Shown: positions 35,516 through 47,204, numbered from the stretch's first letter. The stretch is DNA of 64,000 bases from Beverwykella pulmonaria (GCA_001599595.1 BCHH01000010.1:865392-929391), one strand, 5' to 3'. A program made the numbers and translations. Notes: generated by a model from the sequence alone, not told the origin.

Positions 35516-36823
35516 ACAACCCGACGTGACCATATCCTGTATCTTGGACCCGTAGAGCCTTGCCGATGCGTCACCGCCCATTGCTGTGTCTAGCTCAGAT
35601 CAAGTAATCCGTAATAACGTACCGTATCGGGTGCCGCTTAACGAAAGCCATTTTAGTGAATGCAAGAAAATTAAACGACGTTCTGCCATTCGTACAAGAG
35701 ACAACAAGGCTTCCCGTTCGCTCACCCCTATGTAAGCAAGATACCGGCGGGCTGGTAACTAAGTGAGTTACTATTGGTGAATCCTCTCTGTCGAATTTTT
35801 TTAGACGTTTTGGGCTGCTGGTTTGGCTTTAGGTGTATGTTAATTCACTACTTTTCCCCAATATACAACCACAAGATCTTGAAAACAAGGTTTTCTGTTC
35901 GACTAGCCGCCTATCGCGGGACTTTTTCTAGCAACTTGACTTCGTGCTAAGCCTACTTCACGCAATTTACCCCGAACCCAGATCCTATATGCAGGTGTAT
36001 GTCACGGTGTGTACGATCACTTACAACTGGACACACACGAAACACGTCGAAAGGATATATTCTACTATAAGTACCGTAGTAACAATAACAGCGGTAAAGG
36101 TCTTACAAAGAAGGTGGCATGTACAGGACAGCGTTTTAGTATAGTGCACATATAAACCTAAGGACTCAACACTCCTTGCTTCTTCCTTTGCGTCTCTATA
36201 TATCCTAGAGAACCTTTCGGTTTGCTCATATAGCCTTATTATGCCTGCTTTAATATCTCTCTTCATAATACATCTCGTCATAAACGATGATCCTATCACC
36301 ATTATACCTACCACTTCGTAAAATAGGCTGCAGAAAATGTCACATATACGGAGCTCAGCACCATGTACTTCTTTAGTTAGAGTCTGCTCAACTTTCTAGA
36401 GCGCTGCTCAGAGCTCTACACTCTGCACAGCCTTTTCTACTCATTAGTGCACTCGATTCCTTCTCTCGATTGCCTCCCTCTGTGTCCGACAGAAATCGTC
36501 TTAGAGACGTTGATTGTTCTAATATCACTGCTACAATAAGAAAAGATAAAAAGGATGGCGCAAGCCGCAACCTGCTACCCTAAGGAGCACGCCTAAAGTC
36601 AAGCACCCCTGTGTCTCCGAATTGGGGGTGTGTGAACCTTTGCAAAGCTCATCCCAGGTCATCAAACCCGGACAAAATCTGGCATAGGTTTTATGACCCC
36701 AGAAGCCTCTACCTTACCTAAGGCACCCTCAGGTTCTTAATCTCTCTCAATCTCTCTCAAGCCCTCTCAAGCTCCCAGCTGTCTTATTCTCTCTCTCAAG
36801 CTTTCTAGCTCTCTTCCTCTCCT
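35516..36823. other. Repeat-derived intergenic DNA
   Basis: This holds R1 copy B (35705-35830) and AT-rich sequence with no gene. Near 36596 a stretch reading agtcaagcacccctgtg resembles, from memory, the terminal repeat of Fot1/pogo-type transposons. No partner end is visible. Confidence 0.5.
35705..35830 (+). repeat. Dispersed repeat R1, copy B
   Basis: It starts caaggcttcccgttcgctca and continues with gcaagataccggcggg, then ggtgaatcc and a T-run. It aligns along its length with copies at 29157 (reverse) and 39375. It is more diverged than copy A, mostly by transitions. Confidence 0.65.
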
Positions 36824-37555
36824 TCATCTAGCTCTCGCGGACTCTCGTCTTTTTATTGGCCAAAATTTTTGTCTCGCCCGATCATAAGCTCTCAACTCCG
36901 TCGCCAAGTAAAGCATGTTTGTCCGCCCAAGCGCAGTTGACCGGCGAAATTCTATCTCTTCGGTGGCTGGTCGCAAAATGTGGGTTGTTGTACTCCTGTG
37001 GCAGGTGGGAATAGTCGAATATGCGGTCGATCGGCTGTTGCGTCGATTTGCATCTGCCAACAATGAGACGTGATCGTCCCACTCAAACTTGATATAAAAG
37101 TCAAGTCGTCGGCTTTGTCCGGTAAGTGCTATAGATCCTGGAAGTTCTATCAGCTCAGCTTTAGAGCTAGGCTGGGATACACGTAAAAGGTATGGTAAAG
37201 ATAATGAGCGCTTTTCCGAGGCTTCTCGGATCGGCGTTGAACCTTCATTGGAGCGGGAGTACACCAAAGCTCCGTGATGCAGCATTGCACTAATGATATT
37301 ATATTTTGAGCACAGTGTGTGGGAGTGGTGTCGTCTCTTGACAAAGTAGCGTACAGTTAGTAGAAGTGGTGTTTCGCCCGCTGCGTTGCGTGACTCTATA
37401 TCGGCGCCATGGGCAAGAAGGTTTTCCACCTGTGTGACGTTCTGATCCCGGATCATCCTGAATGAACCTGAACCCGGATATGTTCGTAACACTACCGTAG
37501 TCACGCGACTGCGTATCGACCACGCGCCAGTGTCGCCACCCCTGGAGAACGCCAA
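36824..37555 (-). pseudogene. Ankyrin-repeat gene fragment
   Basis: The frame is open for 243 codons, but it opens on TTG; the first ATG is at 37456, inside the repeat region. Two degenerate ankyrin units are visible: V-E-N-L-L-A-H-G-A-D-I-E-S-R-N-A-A-G-E-T-P-L-L, then M-L-H-H-G-A-L-V-Y-S-R-S-N-E-G-S-T-P-I. The sequence after that is not ankyrin-like. No N-terminal exon is recognisable. It looks like a relic inside the repeat island, though a remote upstream exon cannot be excluded. Confidence 0.55.
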
Positions 37556-38022
37556 GCGCCAGACAACCCCTAAATAAAAGCCAATTCCCGCAGCAGTAGA
37601 TAGCTCTTAATTGAATACAATTTCTTGTATACCTGGTTCTAGTCCTTGCGATCTGCCCTCTTACAGTATCGCTAACTATTAGTAGTGTTGTTAAACAACT
37701 ATGTTAAGCTGACACCGGCCGATATTCAAGTAAGGATCCTTGTCTACGACTCTCTAGGTACGATGTGTCTGTCAGTCTTGAGGTCTATTAGGGATTACTT
37801 GGGCTTTTAGAATAGTGTTATATTCAAGGGGTTACATACTAGGAGCCGTTCTCTAACAGATGTTGTCAAGTGTGTATAGTCGTATGACATATCACTGTGT
37901 TAGGGCGATTGAGGACTAGAATGTATGCAAATGTATCCATCTCCATACAAAATAGCAGTCCCAACTATTCCCGTCTCTATAACCTTCCCTCTTCTAAGCA
38001 TAAAAACCTTCCTTCTTCTCTC
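37556..38022. other. Intergenic, AT-rich
   Basis: No gene or clear repeat is seen. It is the 3' side of the KRE9-like gene. Confidence 0.5.
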
Positions 38023-38886
38023 TTATCCAGCCAACTCACTCGGATTTCTTCTCTCCTCTAACTCATGCCGCCACCCATCACCTCTCAACTCCGAAACCGG
38101 TCCCCCCATTTTATAAGCCGGAGGCCCGTATTTCCCATTGGTCGGCTCGTACGCCGCATTTACCGGGTTCTGGCGAGCTTTGGACCGCCGTTGGAAGAGA
38201 ATGTAACCTATGATTCCACCGACGAGAAGGAGAAAGGGTATGCCAACACCTAGCCCAACGCCGAGGCCAACTTTGAGCACTTCGTTATTATTGCTATTAG
38301 TGCTTATATTGGTTGTTGCGGAAGGAGTAGAGGAGGGTATTGTGCTAGAAGCGGATGTTGATGATGTAGTTGGTATTAGTGTCGAAGTTGTCGAGGGGTC
38401 TGTAGGTGTTGAGGTCGAAGGTGTTAGTGTAGTTGTTGAGGGAGCTTGAGAACTAGATGTTAAAGTCGTGTCTCTGATAAAGAGCGCGCCACTATCGAAA
38501 TTCTTGTCCCCGTAAGTGAGCTCGAAATGAAAACCATTCGATATTGTAAGATCTTCAAGCGTATGGGGAGTCCAGCTGTAGTTCCCATAGGCCCCTGGGC
38601 TCGCGACCCCGTCTATAAAAGAGCTCAGCAATACGCATAAAAAGCAAATGCACATACTACTGCTTCACGTACCTAGCAGATTTTCCTGAGCCCAACCGAG
38701 ATCGTTTTTATTTTGCCATGCGTCCAATCTGATGAGAGATGATCCGCAGTCGTCGCATCTCCACTGGACGAGCAATGGCAAGCCGAGTAGAACATCGATG
38801 CCAGCCGATGACGGAACGAGGAACTCGTTGTTCGCGTTCACCAGGAGTAGAGCGCACAGAAGACAGAGGAGTAGCGCGGTATACAT
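38023..38886 (-). CDS. KRE9-like, Ser/Thr-rich single-pass cell-surface protein
   Basis: Two exons, 38673-38886 and 38023-38612, with a 60-nt intron (GTACGT...TATAG) give 267 residues. Residues 1-18 form a clear signal peptide. The next about 110 residues look like the KRE9/KNH1-type Ig-like domain common in fungal Ser/Thr-rich surface proteins (F-L-V-P-S-S-A-G near the start, W-R-C-D-D-C, then Y-S-W-T-P). A Thr/Ser/Pro-rich, probably O-glycosylated stalk follows. After it come one membrane helix (G-I-P-F-L-L-L-V-G-G-I-I-G-Y-I-L-F), a basic stop-transfer R-R-S-K, and a short cytoplasmic tail with P-P-A-Y. A role in the wall or in surface sensing is inferred from layout only. It is the only intact gene in the 35.1-41.4 kb repeat-bearing stretch. 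Confidence 0.8.
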
Positions 38887-39374
38887 TGTGTAATAAAACC
38901 ACGGGAAAAAGAACCCTGTCTAGGTTTCAAGCAAGGAAGAACTCTTTGGTGCCAGCAGCGGAACATGGAGTTGCCTTAGTTTTTAGTGCCTTTGAACCCA
39001 GCCTCGAGGATCGCAGTCCTTCTACACTCTAAAAGGCTTGGCTTGGGGGGCCGAAAATATGCTGGCATGTTTCGACTAATTGGAAATGTCCATCTCTAAA
39101 ATACTGCATGTTTCTCGGCAGCAAAGTGTTACAGGTGGCACCGAGGGAGGCGCCTAAGGCACCGTTCTCGGGCTCTGACCAATCAACAGCGTATTGCGCC
39201 TCCACTGACGAACATGGGGCTACTTCGCACTTGTCTTGCTGGCCAATAACAGCTGGAGCCTAGGTCTTCTTTTACAGCTGACGGCATACAGAATTCCGCA
39301 AGGGCTATTTACCGGTCTTTGCCTTCTAGAAACAATTAATATAAGGGAAACTGTGTCAATGGTAGCAGAAAATA

Positions 39375-39496
39375 CAAGGCCCCCCGTTCGCTCAGCCCTA
39401 TTTAAAGCAGAATACCTGCGGACTAGTAGTCATGTAGGTAACCATTAGTGAATCCCTGTTGTTGCATGTTTTTTTTTGGGCCTTTTTGCTTTCAGT
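39375..39496 (+). repeat. Dispersed repeat R1, copy C
   Basis: It begins caaggccccccgttcgctca, continues ccctatttaaagcagaatac and ggactagtagtcatgtagg, and ends with gaatccctgttgttgc and a T-run. It matches copy A nearly throughout. It has no coding capacity. Confidence 0.7.
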
Positions 39497-40897
39497 CCTG
39501 TCACTATATCCTTTCGAGACAATATTTCAAGACCGATCCATGTGATGCGTAATTGACGTTAGACGTTTATGGAAGATACAGCATGAATCGACAAGACACA
39601 GTCCAAAATTACGAGAGACGTGGCTTCCTAGGCTTTCCAACACCATAACTATGCCATAGCCCTTCCAGAATTGATGTTAAATTCGTGCCCGAACCACTGT
39701 ATAAACCTATATACTCTGGATCAGAAGAGCTACTTCAGCGATATGTTGCCAATTGCGTTATCCATCTAATTCTCGTAGATCTTGCTGAGCTCTTTATACT
39801 GGACGCCATAATCTGACACGGATTCAACCTGGAGTTTTTTTTATGGCGTTTTTCCAGTGATCACTTATCCCACTTGTTTCGCTGTACCGCTTTTGTTCGT
39901 AATACGGCATCGACTCAATGAACCTGGGCCTCCCACTGGAATGCGCGTTTGGATTCGTCCCACAAAACGTTCTCCTCCTACGTAAGTAAGCGTTTGAGCG
40001 ACGGAGATATATTGGGGTTTCATACGGACTGAATTCGTCAAATCGTGCACTGAATTTACGTAGTTAGCTACTGTGAAATAGATGGATTTGGTATCGTACT
40101 AGTCATCATCCCCATTCTGTTGGCGTTTGAATCGCTTGAAGAACTTCGTTCTGAGAAACTCCATCCACCTGCTCTCCGAATCGTAGTCTAAGTTTTTCGC
40201 GCTTCGTGTGCGATCCTCCTGGATGAGTAAATGTTGTTCTCCAGTCTCTCAATCTCCTCTTTCCAGTCATACCGTGACAATCGTAGCTCTACTGGGTCAA
40301 GAAAAGCAGATGTAGGAGGCTGCGAGTCCCTGTCACTTGTATCAATACTCCGGCATTGGTGAGTTGCTCTCACGTCCGTTTCCACTTTCTCAAGGACCGT
40401 CTTCTAGTTATCCAAAATCCGGACGCTGGAAAAGTCGAGTAATACCTCCCGAAGCTTGTTGACATGATCTGGCATTGACAGTACCGACGTAGTGCCGTTT
40501 CGTACAGGGGCATTGCGCCCTTCCCTGGCTGCCTCCAGCGAGGCCCACAGTTGGTTTAATACTTTAGTTCAATGGGATCTATCGAGACTTGTCATTTGAC
40601 TGGTGCACTTCTTCAAGCCCTACGATTGTTGATTGACTTTTGGTTGGGTAAGCTTTTTATATGGACTGGTCCTTGGTTTATGCCGAGCTGGTATATTTTG
40701 GGGATAGAATGGACAGTGATTTCAATAAGCGGAGAGTAGTTTGCGAACGGTTCGGATGAACGTTCACTTCTTGGGATAAGCGCTCGGGTGGCTGGCCCAA
40801 TCTCAGATGGGGGCCGGCACCCAGGCAGTGATAGCTATCTCCGTGGTGCACACATCGGGACCTAGGCCAAAAGTATCTATCCCCTGCTGCGCAGCCT

Positions 40898-41024
40898 TAC
40901 AAAGGGCCCTCCTGAACGAGTTTGTAGCGTGAGCCACTGCACGGACAAATTTTGTATGAAAAGATCGATTTGTATGAAAACGCACTGACACGCGCTACAA
41001 ACCCGCTCATGGGAGGAGCTTGTA
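40898..41024. mobile_element. MITE-like element A, TA-flanked inverted repeats
   Basis: The ends are imperfect inverted repeats of about 34 bases (24 of 34 matching). Both begin TACAA and share a block tttgtagcg. A TA lies at each outer edge, as for Tc1/mariner-type insertions. The interior carries a direct repeat of tttgtatgaaaa. Its ends share TACA and a CCTCC...TGA core with element B at 61882. Confidence 0.6.
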
Positions 41025-41495
41025 GTCTATCCACCACTCGCACAAGCCTCATATAGCCTAGCCATCAGCAGGCCAAGGCACTACAATATTTCCATGTAGA
41101 ACACGCCAGAGAATAATTACAGAGGTAATTTACCCGCCCGATGTTTTGGGTTTGCCTTTCGCGTCTAGCCTGCCTTCTTACTTCAATCATAACAATGTCG
41201 TTGTCGTCGCTCTCTATATCGCTGTAGCTCTCTCTATCAGCTTCCTTAATATTGCTCCTAGAGTGCTACGAAGGAAGTATTAATAGGTTGGAGGGACATC
41301 GGAAGGCTTGAAGTATTCTCTGCCCTGTCTTAGCGCTTACGGCGCATGATCCCCTACCGGTATTTCCGAGGTACGCCATCACCAAAGTACTGGTTCCAAG
41401 TGGCAACCGCGCAACCAGCAGGCCTCCCGTTCGCTCGCCACCTAGCCTCGCCAACAGCTCTCACATGCAGGACGACCAACGACATCTCCTAGACA

Positions 41496-43204
41496 ATGGC
41501 AAGTGAGATCTTAAAAGAGCTCCCCAGCGCGCGGCTCTTTCTTGGGCCCGACGATGAGCTGTTTGGTTTCAACCGTATTTGGATTGTGATCTATCAAGGT
41601 GCGTGCCTCTGACGGCTTGGTATCGCTACTACATGTCTCCCCGTCTGAGGAGAATAGCAGGGTGGGGCAGGTAGAGGATGAAGGGATCGATTTGGCCCTA
41701 CTACGCTACTATATCTGCTAGCATAGCTTTGCACCTTCCCGAAAATCCCCCTGACGCACCGCTTGGATTCTCCTCGGAGGTGTCGGCATGTAGTAGTATA
41801 CTGAGTCACCACCCAAAGCAAACCAGTTAACTCCCTTGCAGCTCGTCGAACAGTAATTGGCAAGAACGGAACTGACAAGCAAGACAAGACTCTGCTATCA
41901 TGCTGTTTTAAAAACTTCCCAAACAAAGGTCCTCAAAGCCATATATCCTCAGCAGAATCTCCGTCTGACCACATGATCTAGAAATCATATCAAGTAGCCT
42001 ATTGTCAGCCCTACGAGACGGCGATCCGGATATCTTTCCCACCACTCTCCCACAAAACACCCCCCGTCCAAATTCACATTTCTGGCCTGACCGCCCTCAA
42101 GTATGGACCGTGGACCTTGACCTTGAGCGCATCTTCCTAGACAGAGAAGACCAGCACTTAGTCTACTATTTCGCAACCCCCCAAACTGATTCCATCCATA
42201 TCTCTCGATTCCAGCCATATGCACCAATCAATTTACCTTTATGGATGCCCAAACATGTCTCATCCTGGATGCCACTAGACGTCATCCCCCAACGACTCTT
42301 CGACCTAGTCTACCGCCTAGTAACCGACTACCACCACAACTGGACCCGCTCGCACTTCTCCACCTCTAGGCCTAACGGTCTGCAAAACCTTGGCTTCGGT
42401 ATCTTGAGCTGTTTCACACTAAACTTCAAAGTGTACCTCGGCTCAGCAAAGACTTGTGAAGAATCAAAGCGCTGGTACAACCCTCGCTCCTTTTATAGTA
42501 ACCTGCTGCGTTGGCGCACATGGCCCTCCCCGCCCATCGTCCCCACTATCCGCATCGGGAACACGGTAGTGATCTTCTGGGAGAAGCAAGATGATGCGGC
42601 CAGACTCGTGCAAGAGCATGACATGGAAGTATCCAGCTGCGAATCCATCCAACCAAGCATGACCTATGTCGTGACCTCCCTTTCCAGCATTCAGCTCTTC
42701 ACAAAAACAGCAACCACAATCGCCTGCACACCCACCATCCCCTTCCTCTCCACCACTGGCCCTCCATCCCCCCAAGCCGTCCGCTGGCTTCTCAACGCCC
42801 TCCACGCCCCCTCCTACCCCCTAATAACTCATCTCCATAAGCTCCCCGTCGAGCTGCAAGAATTAACGCTAGACCACATCTCCGGAAGCTCCATCGACCG
42901 CGCTATATACGCCTCCCTCCTTGGCATCGGAATCCCCTTCTCCTGGACCGAAAACACGCGCAACGGCCAGAACAAAGTCCCATTGCGGCTTCTCAGACTG
43001 AAAGGAGTGAGGCGGTTGAATAGTGTGTTTGAAGAGCACAAAATCGAGTTTTGGAATGAGTACATCGGGTTGGTGTATCAGGCGGATGAGGAAGGAGCGG
43101 GGGATGTGGAGGATGGGTTTTTGGATACGAGTGTGTGGTGTCCGGAGCATAGGCGGTTGGAAAATGTACGAGTCCCAAGAAGAAGTCAGTCTGATGGCCT
43201 GTAA
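41496..43204 (+). CDS. Hypothetical protein, two exons with a long intron
   Basis: Exon 1 (41496-41598) begins M-A-S-E-I-L-K-E-L-P and ends at a GTGCGT donor. Exon 2 (42009-43204) has no suitable ATG at its start, and joining exon 1 to it at a TCAG acceptor restores one frame of 432 residues. The join reads I-W-I-V-I-Y-Q-A-L-R-D-G-D-P-D. The 410-nt intron is far longer than others here; an unseen middle exon is possible. The protein is soluble, rich in Trp, Pro and His, with L-P-V-E-L-Q-E-L-T-L-D-H-I near residue 310 and G-I-G-I-P-F-S-W after it. I do not recognise a family. Exon 1 has a duplicated copy at 35355. The gene lies between repeat-bearing stretches. Confidence 0.65.
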
Positions 43205-43562
43205 GGATTTGACAAGATGGCTTCTATTTGAACACTATGGTTTGGGTGACACATAATCCAGATCAGAGAAGCCTCGCAACGAAGGGAACTAATTCATGTC
43301 AGTTCAATGTATGTTTACCCTCACACGAATAGCTCTTCAAGGGATCGTTTGTGTTCGTTCTCATTTCACGTTACTTCGTCCTGTGACGGTAACCATCGTT
43401 ACCGTCACACACACGCTCGTCGCGTGAGTGCCCCTGAGCCTTGACCATCCCCTGAGCTCTATAGCCGAGCACCTCTTCCTTCCTTAGTTCTCTAGCATTC
43501 TTCTCGATAATCTGATGCTTGTTCATCTCGTGTTCCCTCGCGATACACCGTCCTCGTGACAC
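43205..43562. other. Intergenic with hairpin; possible solo-LTR-like unit
   Basis: A near-perfect hairpin lies at 43382-43409 (12-bp arms tgtgacggtaac, 4-base loop). On the minus strand the stretch 43561 to 43382 begins TGTCACGAGG and ends GTCACA, a TG...CA layout like an LTR, but no target duplication is visible. Confidence 0.4.
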
Positions 43563-43838
43563 TTAATTAGTACCTCTAACTAGAGCAATTACTGACCCTA
43601 GCAAGTGCAAAACAACCACATGATCATCACAGTGTATTTGATCATAGTAGCTGCCACACCTGCAGCTGTTATGTTGTAGCTGTGTGGACTTAGCAAGCAG
43701 GCCAACCTTAGCCTGCAGCCTTGCAATCCAACTCACCCTTGGCTAAGCTTCTAGTCAACTCCCTGAGAACACTTACAGAATCGCCACCTCACATCCCTAT
43801 GGTAGGTGCGGGTCAGCTACCCTCCCTGCTAGTGCAGG
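43563..43838 (+). repeat. Long inverted repeat, left arm
   Basis: It runs from taattagtacctctaactag to cctccctgctag. Its reverse complement is at 46868-47154, at roughly 80 percent identity with a few small indels. Blocks such as ctgagaacacttacagaat and aggccaaccttagcc are identical. Differences are largely transitions. Confidence 0.85.
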
Positions 43839-44341
43839 AGAAGAGCACAGAGGTTCTGCACGAATCTATGTTCCTGAAGTTTCCTATTGGTGTCCAAGGG
43901 TCGCTTGGCGCCCCACCGAGCGTCTCCAACCCAGGCAAAAATGGAGCAGAAACGCCTTCTAAGAGGTTGCGGCATGCAAGCCGCAAAGTCTTGTCCTCTG
44001 TAAGAGACGCTTGCTTACCCCACAGCTGTGGTAGTGACGTTGCGACCATTGTTGCTCCCTGGACTTTGTCGGACGTGGGCGCTATATTGCACTGCTACCC
44101 AGAGACCCATGGATTCGGGCGATAAGTGAAGATAGAGGAATATGAGGGCCAGAGTGCTGATAGCTCGGGAGGTCTAGGGCCGGCACTAATTGGTAAGGAA
44201 AGACGGCATTAGATCTGCGGTACGGTTCGCTGCTGTCAGCTTTTGGAAATATCTGAGTGCGAACCCGCTCCCGACCTGGTTTTCTAGTCTCCCCCTAAAG
44301 GCAGAAGTGGCTCCGAAGACTACACACCGCACAAGTATAAC

Positions 44342-46549
44342 TTATGTCATACCGACGGATCTACTCTCCCCTTCTATGCGAAACCTTTCCGCTTTCCCTT
44401 CCTCATCCCCAACAAGCCTTATCCTCGTCACTGCAATCTTCTTCTGGAGGGCGGACGCTTTCGACGTCGAATGCATGCTAAATAGAGCTGTGATCTCCGG
44501 GTTCTGCATGGCGCGGCTGATGGATGAGAAGTGGTTGTCGTGGTTAGAGGTTTGGGTATGGATGGCGAAGAGACCGGCGAGAACGGTGATGAGACTTGCG
44601 AGAATGGAACAACTGTGGCATCTTAGTATTTTGGAACTGTGGAAGTGGAGTGGTGGAGTGGTAATGGGGTTGTAGGAGGAGTTAGGAATGCGCATGTTTT
44701 GCTCTGCTAGGATATTGAAATCGAGCAGACGGAAGTTGCACTTACCCGTACGCGATGAACAGATTTTGGGGGTTATAGGTATATTTGTTGATCCAGAGAG
44801 TTTGATTGACCTGGGTCGGTACTTTCTTGCTATGTCTTTATATCAGCGTTTGATACAAGTGATTCTTAGTATTCTGTTCTAACTTACTTGAATGCTTGCA
44901 TGCTCATTAAGCTCCACGATGCATTCAACGAGAATTCTTCAACAAGGGTGGCTAAACTCTTGTTCTGCGTGGCAACATCAGGCTCCACTCCGCCGTCTTT
45001 CCATGCTGCAGTCATATCCGAGAAATCTTTAGCCGTTCCCAAGATCGTCTGGTCGACCGTCGTACTCCAATTCCAACCATACGCACCTTGGCTCTGGACG
45101 TTCATCACGAAACCGTTTAGCAAGGTGTATAGCGACGATGCGAAGGAGTAGTAGTTTTCCAGGGCGTAGGCTGCATCGCTGTCATTACCGGATACGCCAT
45201 CAACACTACCCTTGGAGAACTTCAAGTCTTGAATAGCGCTGGCTCGCAGGGTCTGCACGTTGTCTACAAAAGCGACGTTGGTAATTACCGATGCATTCCG
45301 AAGCGTGCAGGTGTAGTAACTGGCATTGTAAGGGCCAGGAAGATCGTACGCATGCGTACCATTTGGTGGATTGGCAATAGCGATCCAGTAGTCGGCCAGC
45401 AGTTCGGGTTGGTCAGGTATGATACTGGTGTTGGCCGGCATAGCGTAGTAGCCGATCTGGCCGAGTAACGTCGTATTGTAAGCATTACCCATGGAGCCAT
45501 TCATACCTGTCTGTTGCACTCCTGTAACTTTGAAAGTTAGGTTTTGCGCATAAAACATGGAGCTGTCAGCGTCCACGCTGTATTCAAGTCCGGCAAGAGC
45601 TGCTTCATACACAGCAGCGGCTGTCCACGTGCGGATGTTATCATCGCTGGCCTTGCAGCGAACGAGAGGAATGATGGATTCTACAGTGTATGTCACGTTT
45701 TGCAGCCCTTCCGGAGCACTCAGCCGAAGTAGCTCGCCTGTGCTTGCTAGAATGGTAAACATTTGATTCAACTTGGTCGAGTCTCCCGAGCGAGGGGTGT
45801 AGATCTTGTTTGTTTCTGGATCAGAAGCAGCGATGGATGGATAGTTGACTGGGAGAGTGTATAGTGTGATGTTGGGCTTTGGAGTTATCCCCAAAGTTGC
45901 TGGCGTGACCAAAGACGACAATGGTATGCACCTAGATGTTGGTTTAGTCCTAACTGAGCTTGTAAAATGTGTTAGAAGAAACGGCGGACAAACCAAAATA
46001 TCACCATGATTGCTGCCACAATTGGGAACTGGAGAACGAAGGTTGGTTTGAGAAACATGAATATGTTTCGGTCGACGGCAAATGCGGCATCAATAGAGCC
46101 AATCTCAATAGCGTGCTGCCGGCACCGTCGCCATAGCCACTGAACGTAAGCTATCCCAGTCGCGTTTGCAAGACACATCTGGACGAGGAAAGCAAACGCG
46201 GTCCCGAATCTGAGGTGATCAGCGCATGACAAGAGAGACCCTTGGAGATGTACCTTATCGGCCATTGTTGTCTTGCAGCGGAACCGGCAGGCGTATTATT
46301 CAGCCTCGTGTAATAGACGTGGTGCCCAACAGCGAAGAGAATGCCGGCAATGAAAGAACATATCATCAATATGAGGGTGACCCAATAACGGCGATTCTGT
46401 CCAATAATAGCATGATCTACAGTTGTAAGGGCGTGTTAGGGGAAGTAACTATGTGCTTGCTGGAAGGATGTTGTACCTATGGATTGATAGCCCTCGTCAG
46501 GCTTCTCCTCCGACGCAACTACGCGCGAGTATTTTGGTGGATTTTGCAT
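44342..46549 (-). CDS. Multi-pass fungal membrane protein of unknown function
   Basis: Six exons (46477-46549, 46254-46416, 45994-46209, 44888-45931, 44746-44829, 44342-44612) give 616 residues with every junction in frame. The introns are 60, 44, 62, 58 and 133 nt. Membrane segments lie near residues 34-55, 80-103 and 135-155 (I-V-A-A-I-M-V-I-F-W), and one lies near 528-546 (S-I-L-A-S-L-I-T-V-L-A-G-L-F). Between them is a large, presumably extracytoplasmic domain with about ten N-x-S/T sites. Exon 5 gives N-K-Y-T-Y-N-P-Q-N-L-F-I-A-Y-G, a conserved stretch. Relatives are, from memory, labelled formylmethionine deformylase-like in databases, but no deformylase motif is present, so I do not accept that function. 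The gene is intact although enclosed by inverted repeats. Confidence 0.82.
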
Positions 46550-46867
46550 GACTTTCCTGACCCGTAGCTGATAAAAGAGAGATCGTAACACGCTGAAGAA
46601 TATCGTGAATGATGAATGGTCAAGGTGGTCAAGGAAGGGCTAAGTTTATCCTTAGACAGCTTTGGCCCCCACAACCGATTACCGTAGCCAAAACCATTGG
46701 CTCGAGCGCCAGCCTTTCGTATTTTGTCGCTATTTTTGGCTTTCGACTGGCTGTGATTCGACGAGAAAACGAATGCAATCAGTGTCCGATACATTCAGTA
46801 GGTAGAGTTGAAGGTTGGCTGCACTTACAAGCAGGTAGTTGCCGCATAAGGCACTTCAGTTTGCCAC

Positions 46868-47154
46868 TGCTAGCAGGGAGGGTGGCCGAACCGCACCGAA
46901 CACGACCTTGTGAGGTGGCGATTCTGTAAGTGTTCTCAGGGAGTTGACTAATTAGAAGCTTGACCAAGGGTGAGTTGGATTGGGAGGCTGCGGGCTAAGG
47001 TTGGCCTGTTTGCTAAGACTCCACACAGCTAATTACAACATAACAGCTACAGGTGTGGCAGCCACTATAAGTAAATTACATTGTAATAATTATGTGGCTG
47101 TTTTGTACTAACTAGGGTTAGAATTCACTCTAGTTAGAGGTACTAATTAGGGTG
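46868..47154 (-). repeat. Long inverted repeat, right arm
   Basis: This is the reverse complement of 43563-43838. Its inner end is about 320 bases upstream of the start codon of the enclosed gene, so it borders or overlaps that promoter. Confidence 0.85.
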
Positions 47155-47204
47155 GCGACCTATACAAAGTTATGCACCACACCGCACGCGAAGAAGAAAC
47201 ATAG

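Larger units (their letters stand above)
38887..41495. other. Repeat-rich intergenic region
   Basis: This holds R1 copy C (39375-39496), an inverted-repeat element (40898-41024) and a short R1 fragment (41420-41436). That fragment abuts the duplicated block that begins at 41439. Small open frames in 39.8-40.4 kb have no recognisable content. Confidence 0.5.
43563..47154. mobile_element. Candidate composite unit: gene boxed by about 280-bp inverted repeats
   Basis: Two inverted arms enclose 3.0 kb that contains one complete membrane-protein gene and nothing transposase-like. It could be a non-autonomous TIR element carrying a gene, or two independent insertions of one repeat in opposite directions on either side of a resident gene. 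No clear target-site duplication is visible at the outer edges, so the second reading is not excluded. Confidence 0.4.

Noticed and set aside
43721..44125. 134-codon plus-strand open frame beginning in the left inverted arm
   Set aside because: It is partly repeat sequence, has no domain, and its inverted counterpart at the right arm is not open over the same length.
44884..45996. Single-exon reading of the boxed membrane-protein gene
   Set aside because: Its N-terminal residues lie in an intron. Adding the five other exons restores membrane helices at both ends and keeps every junction in frame.
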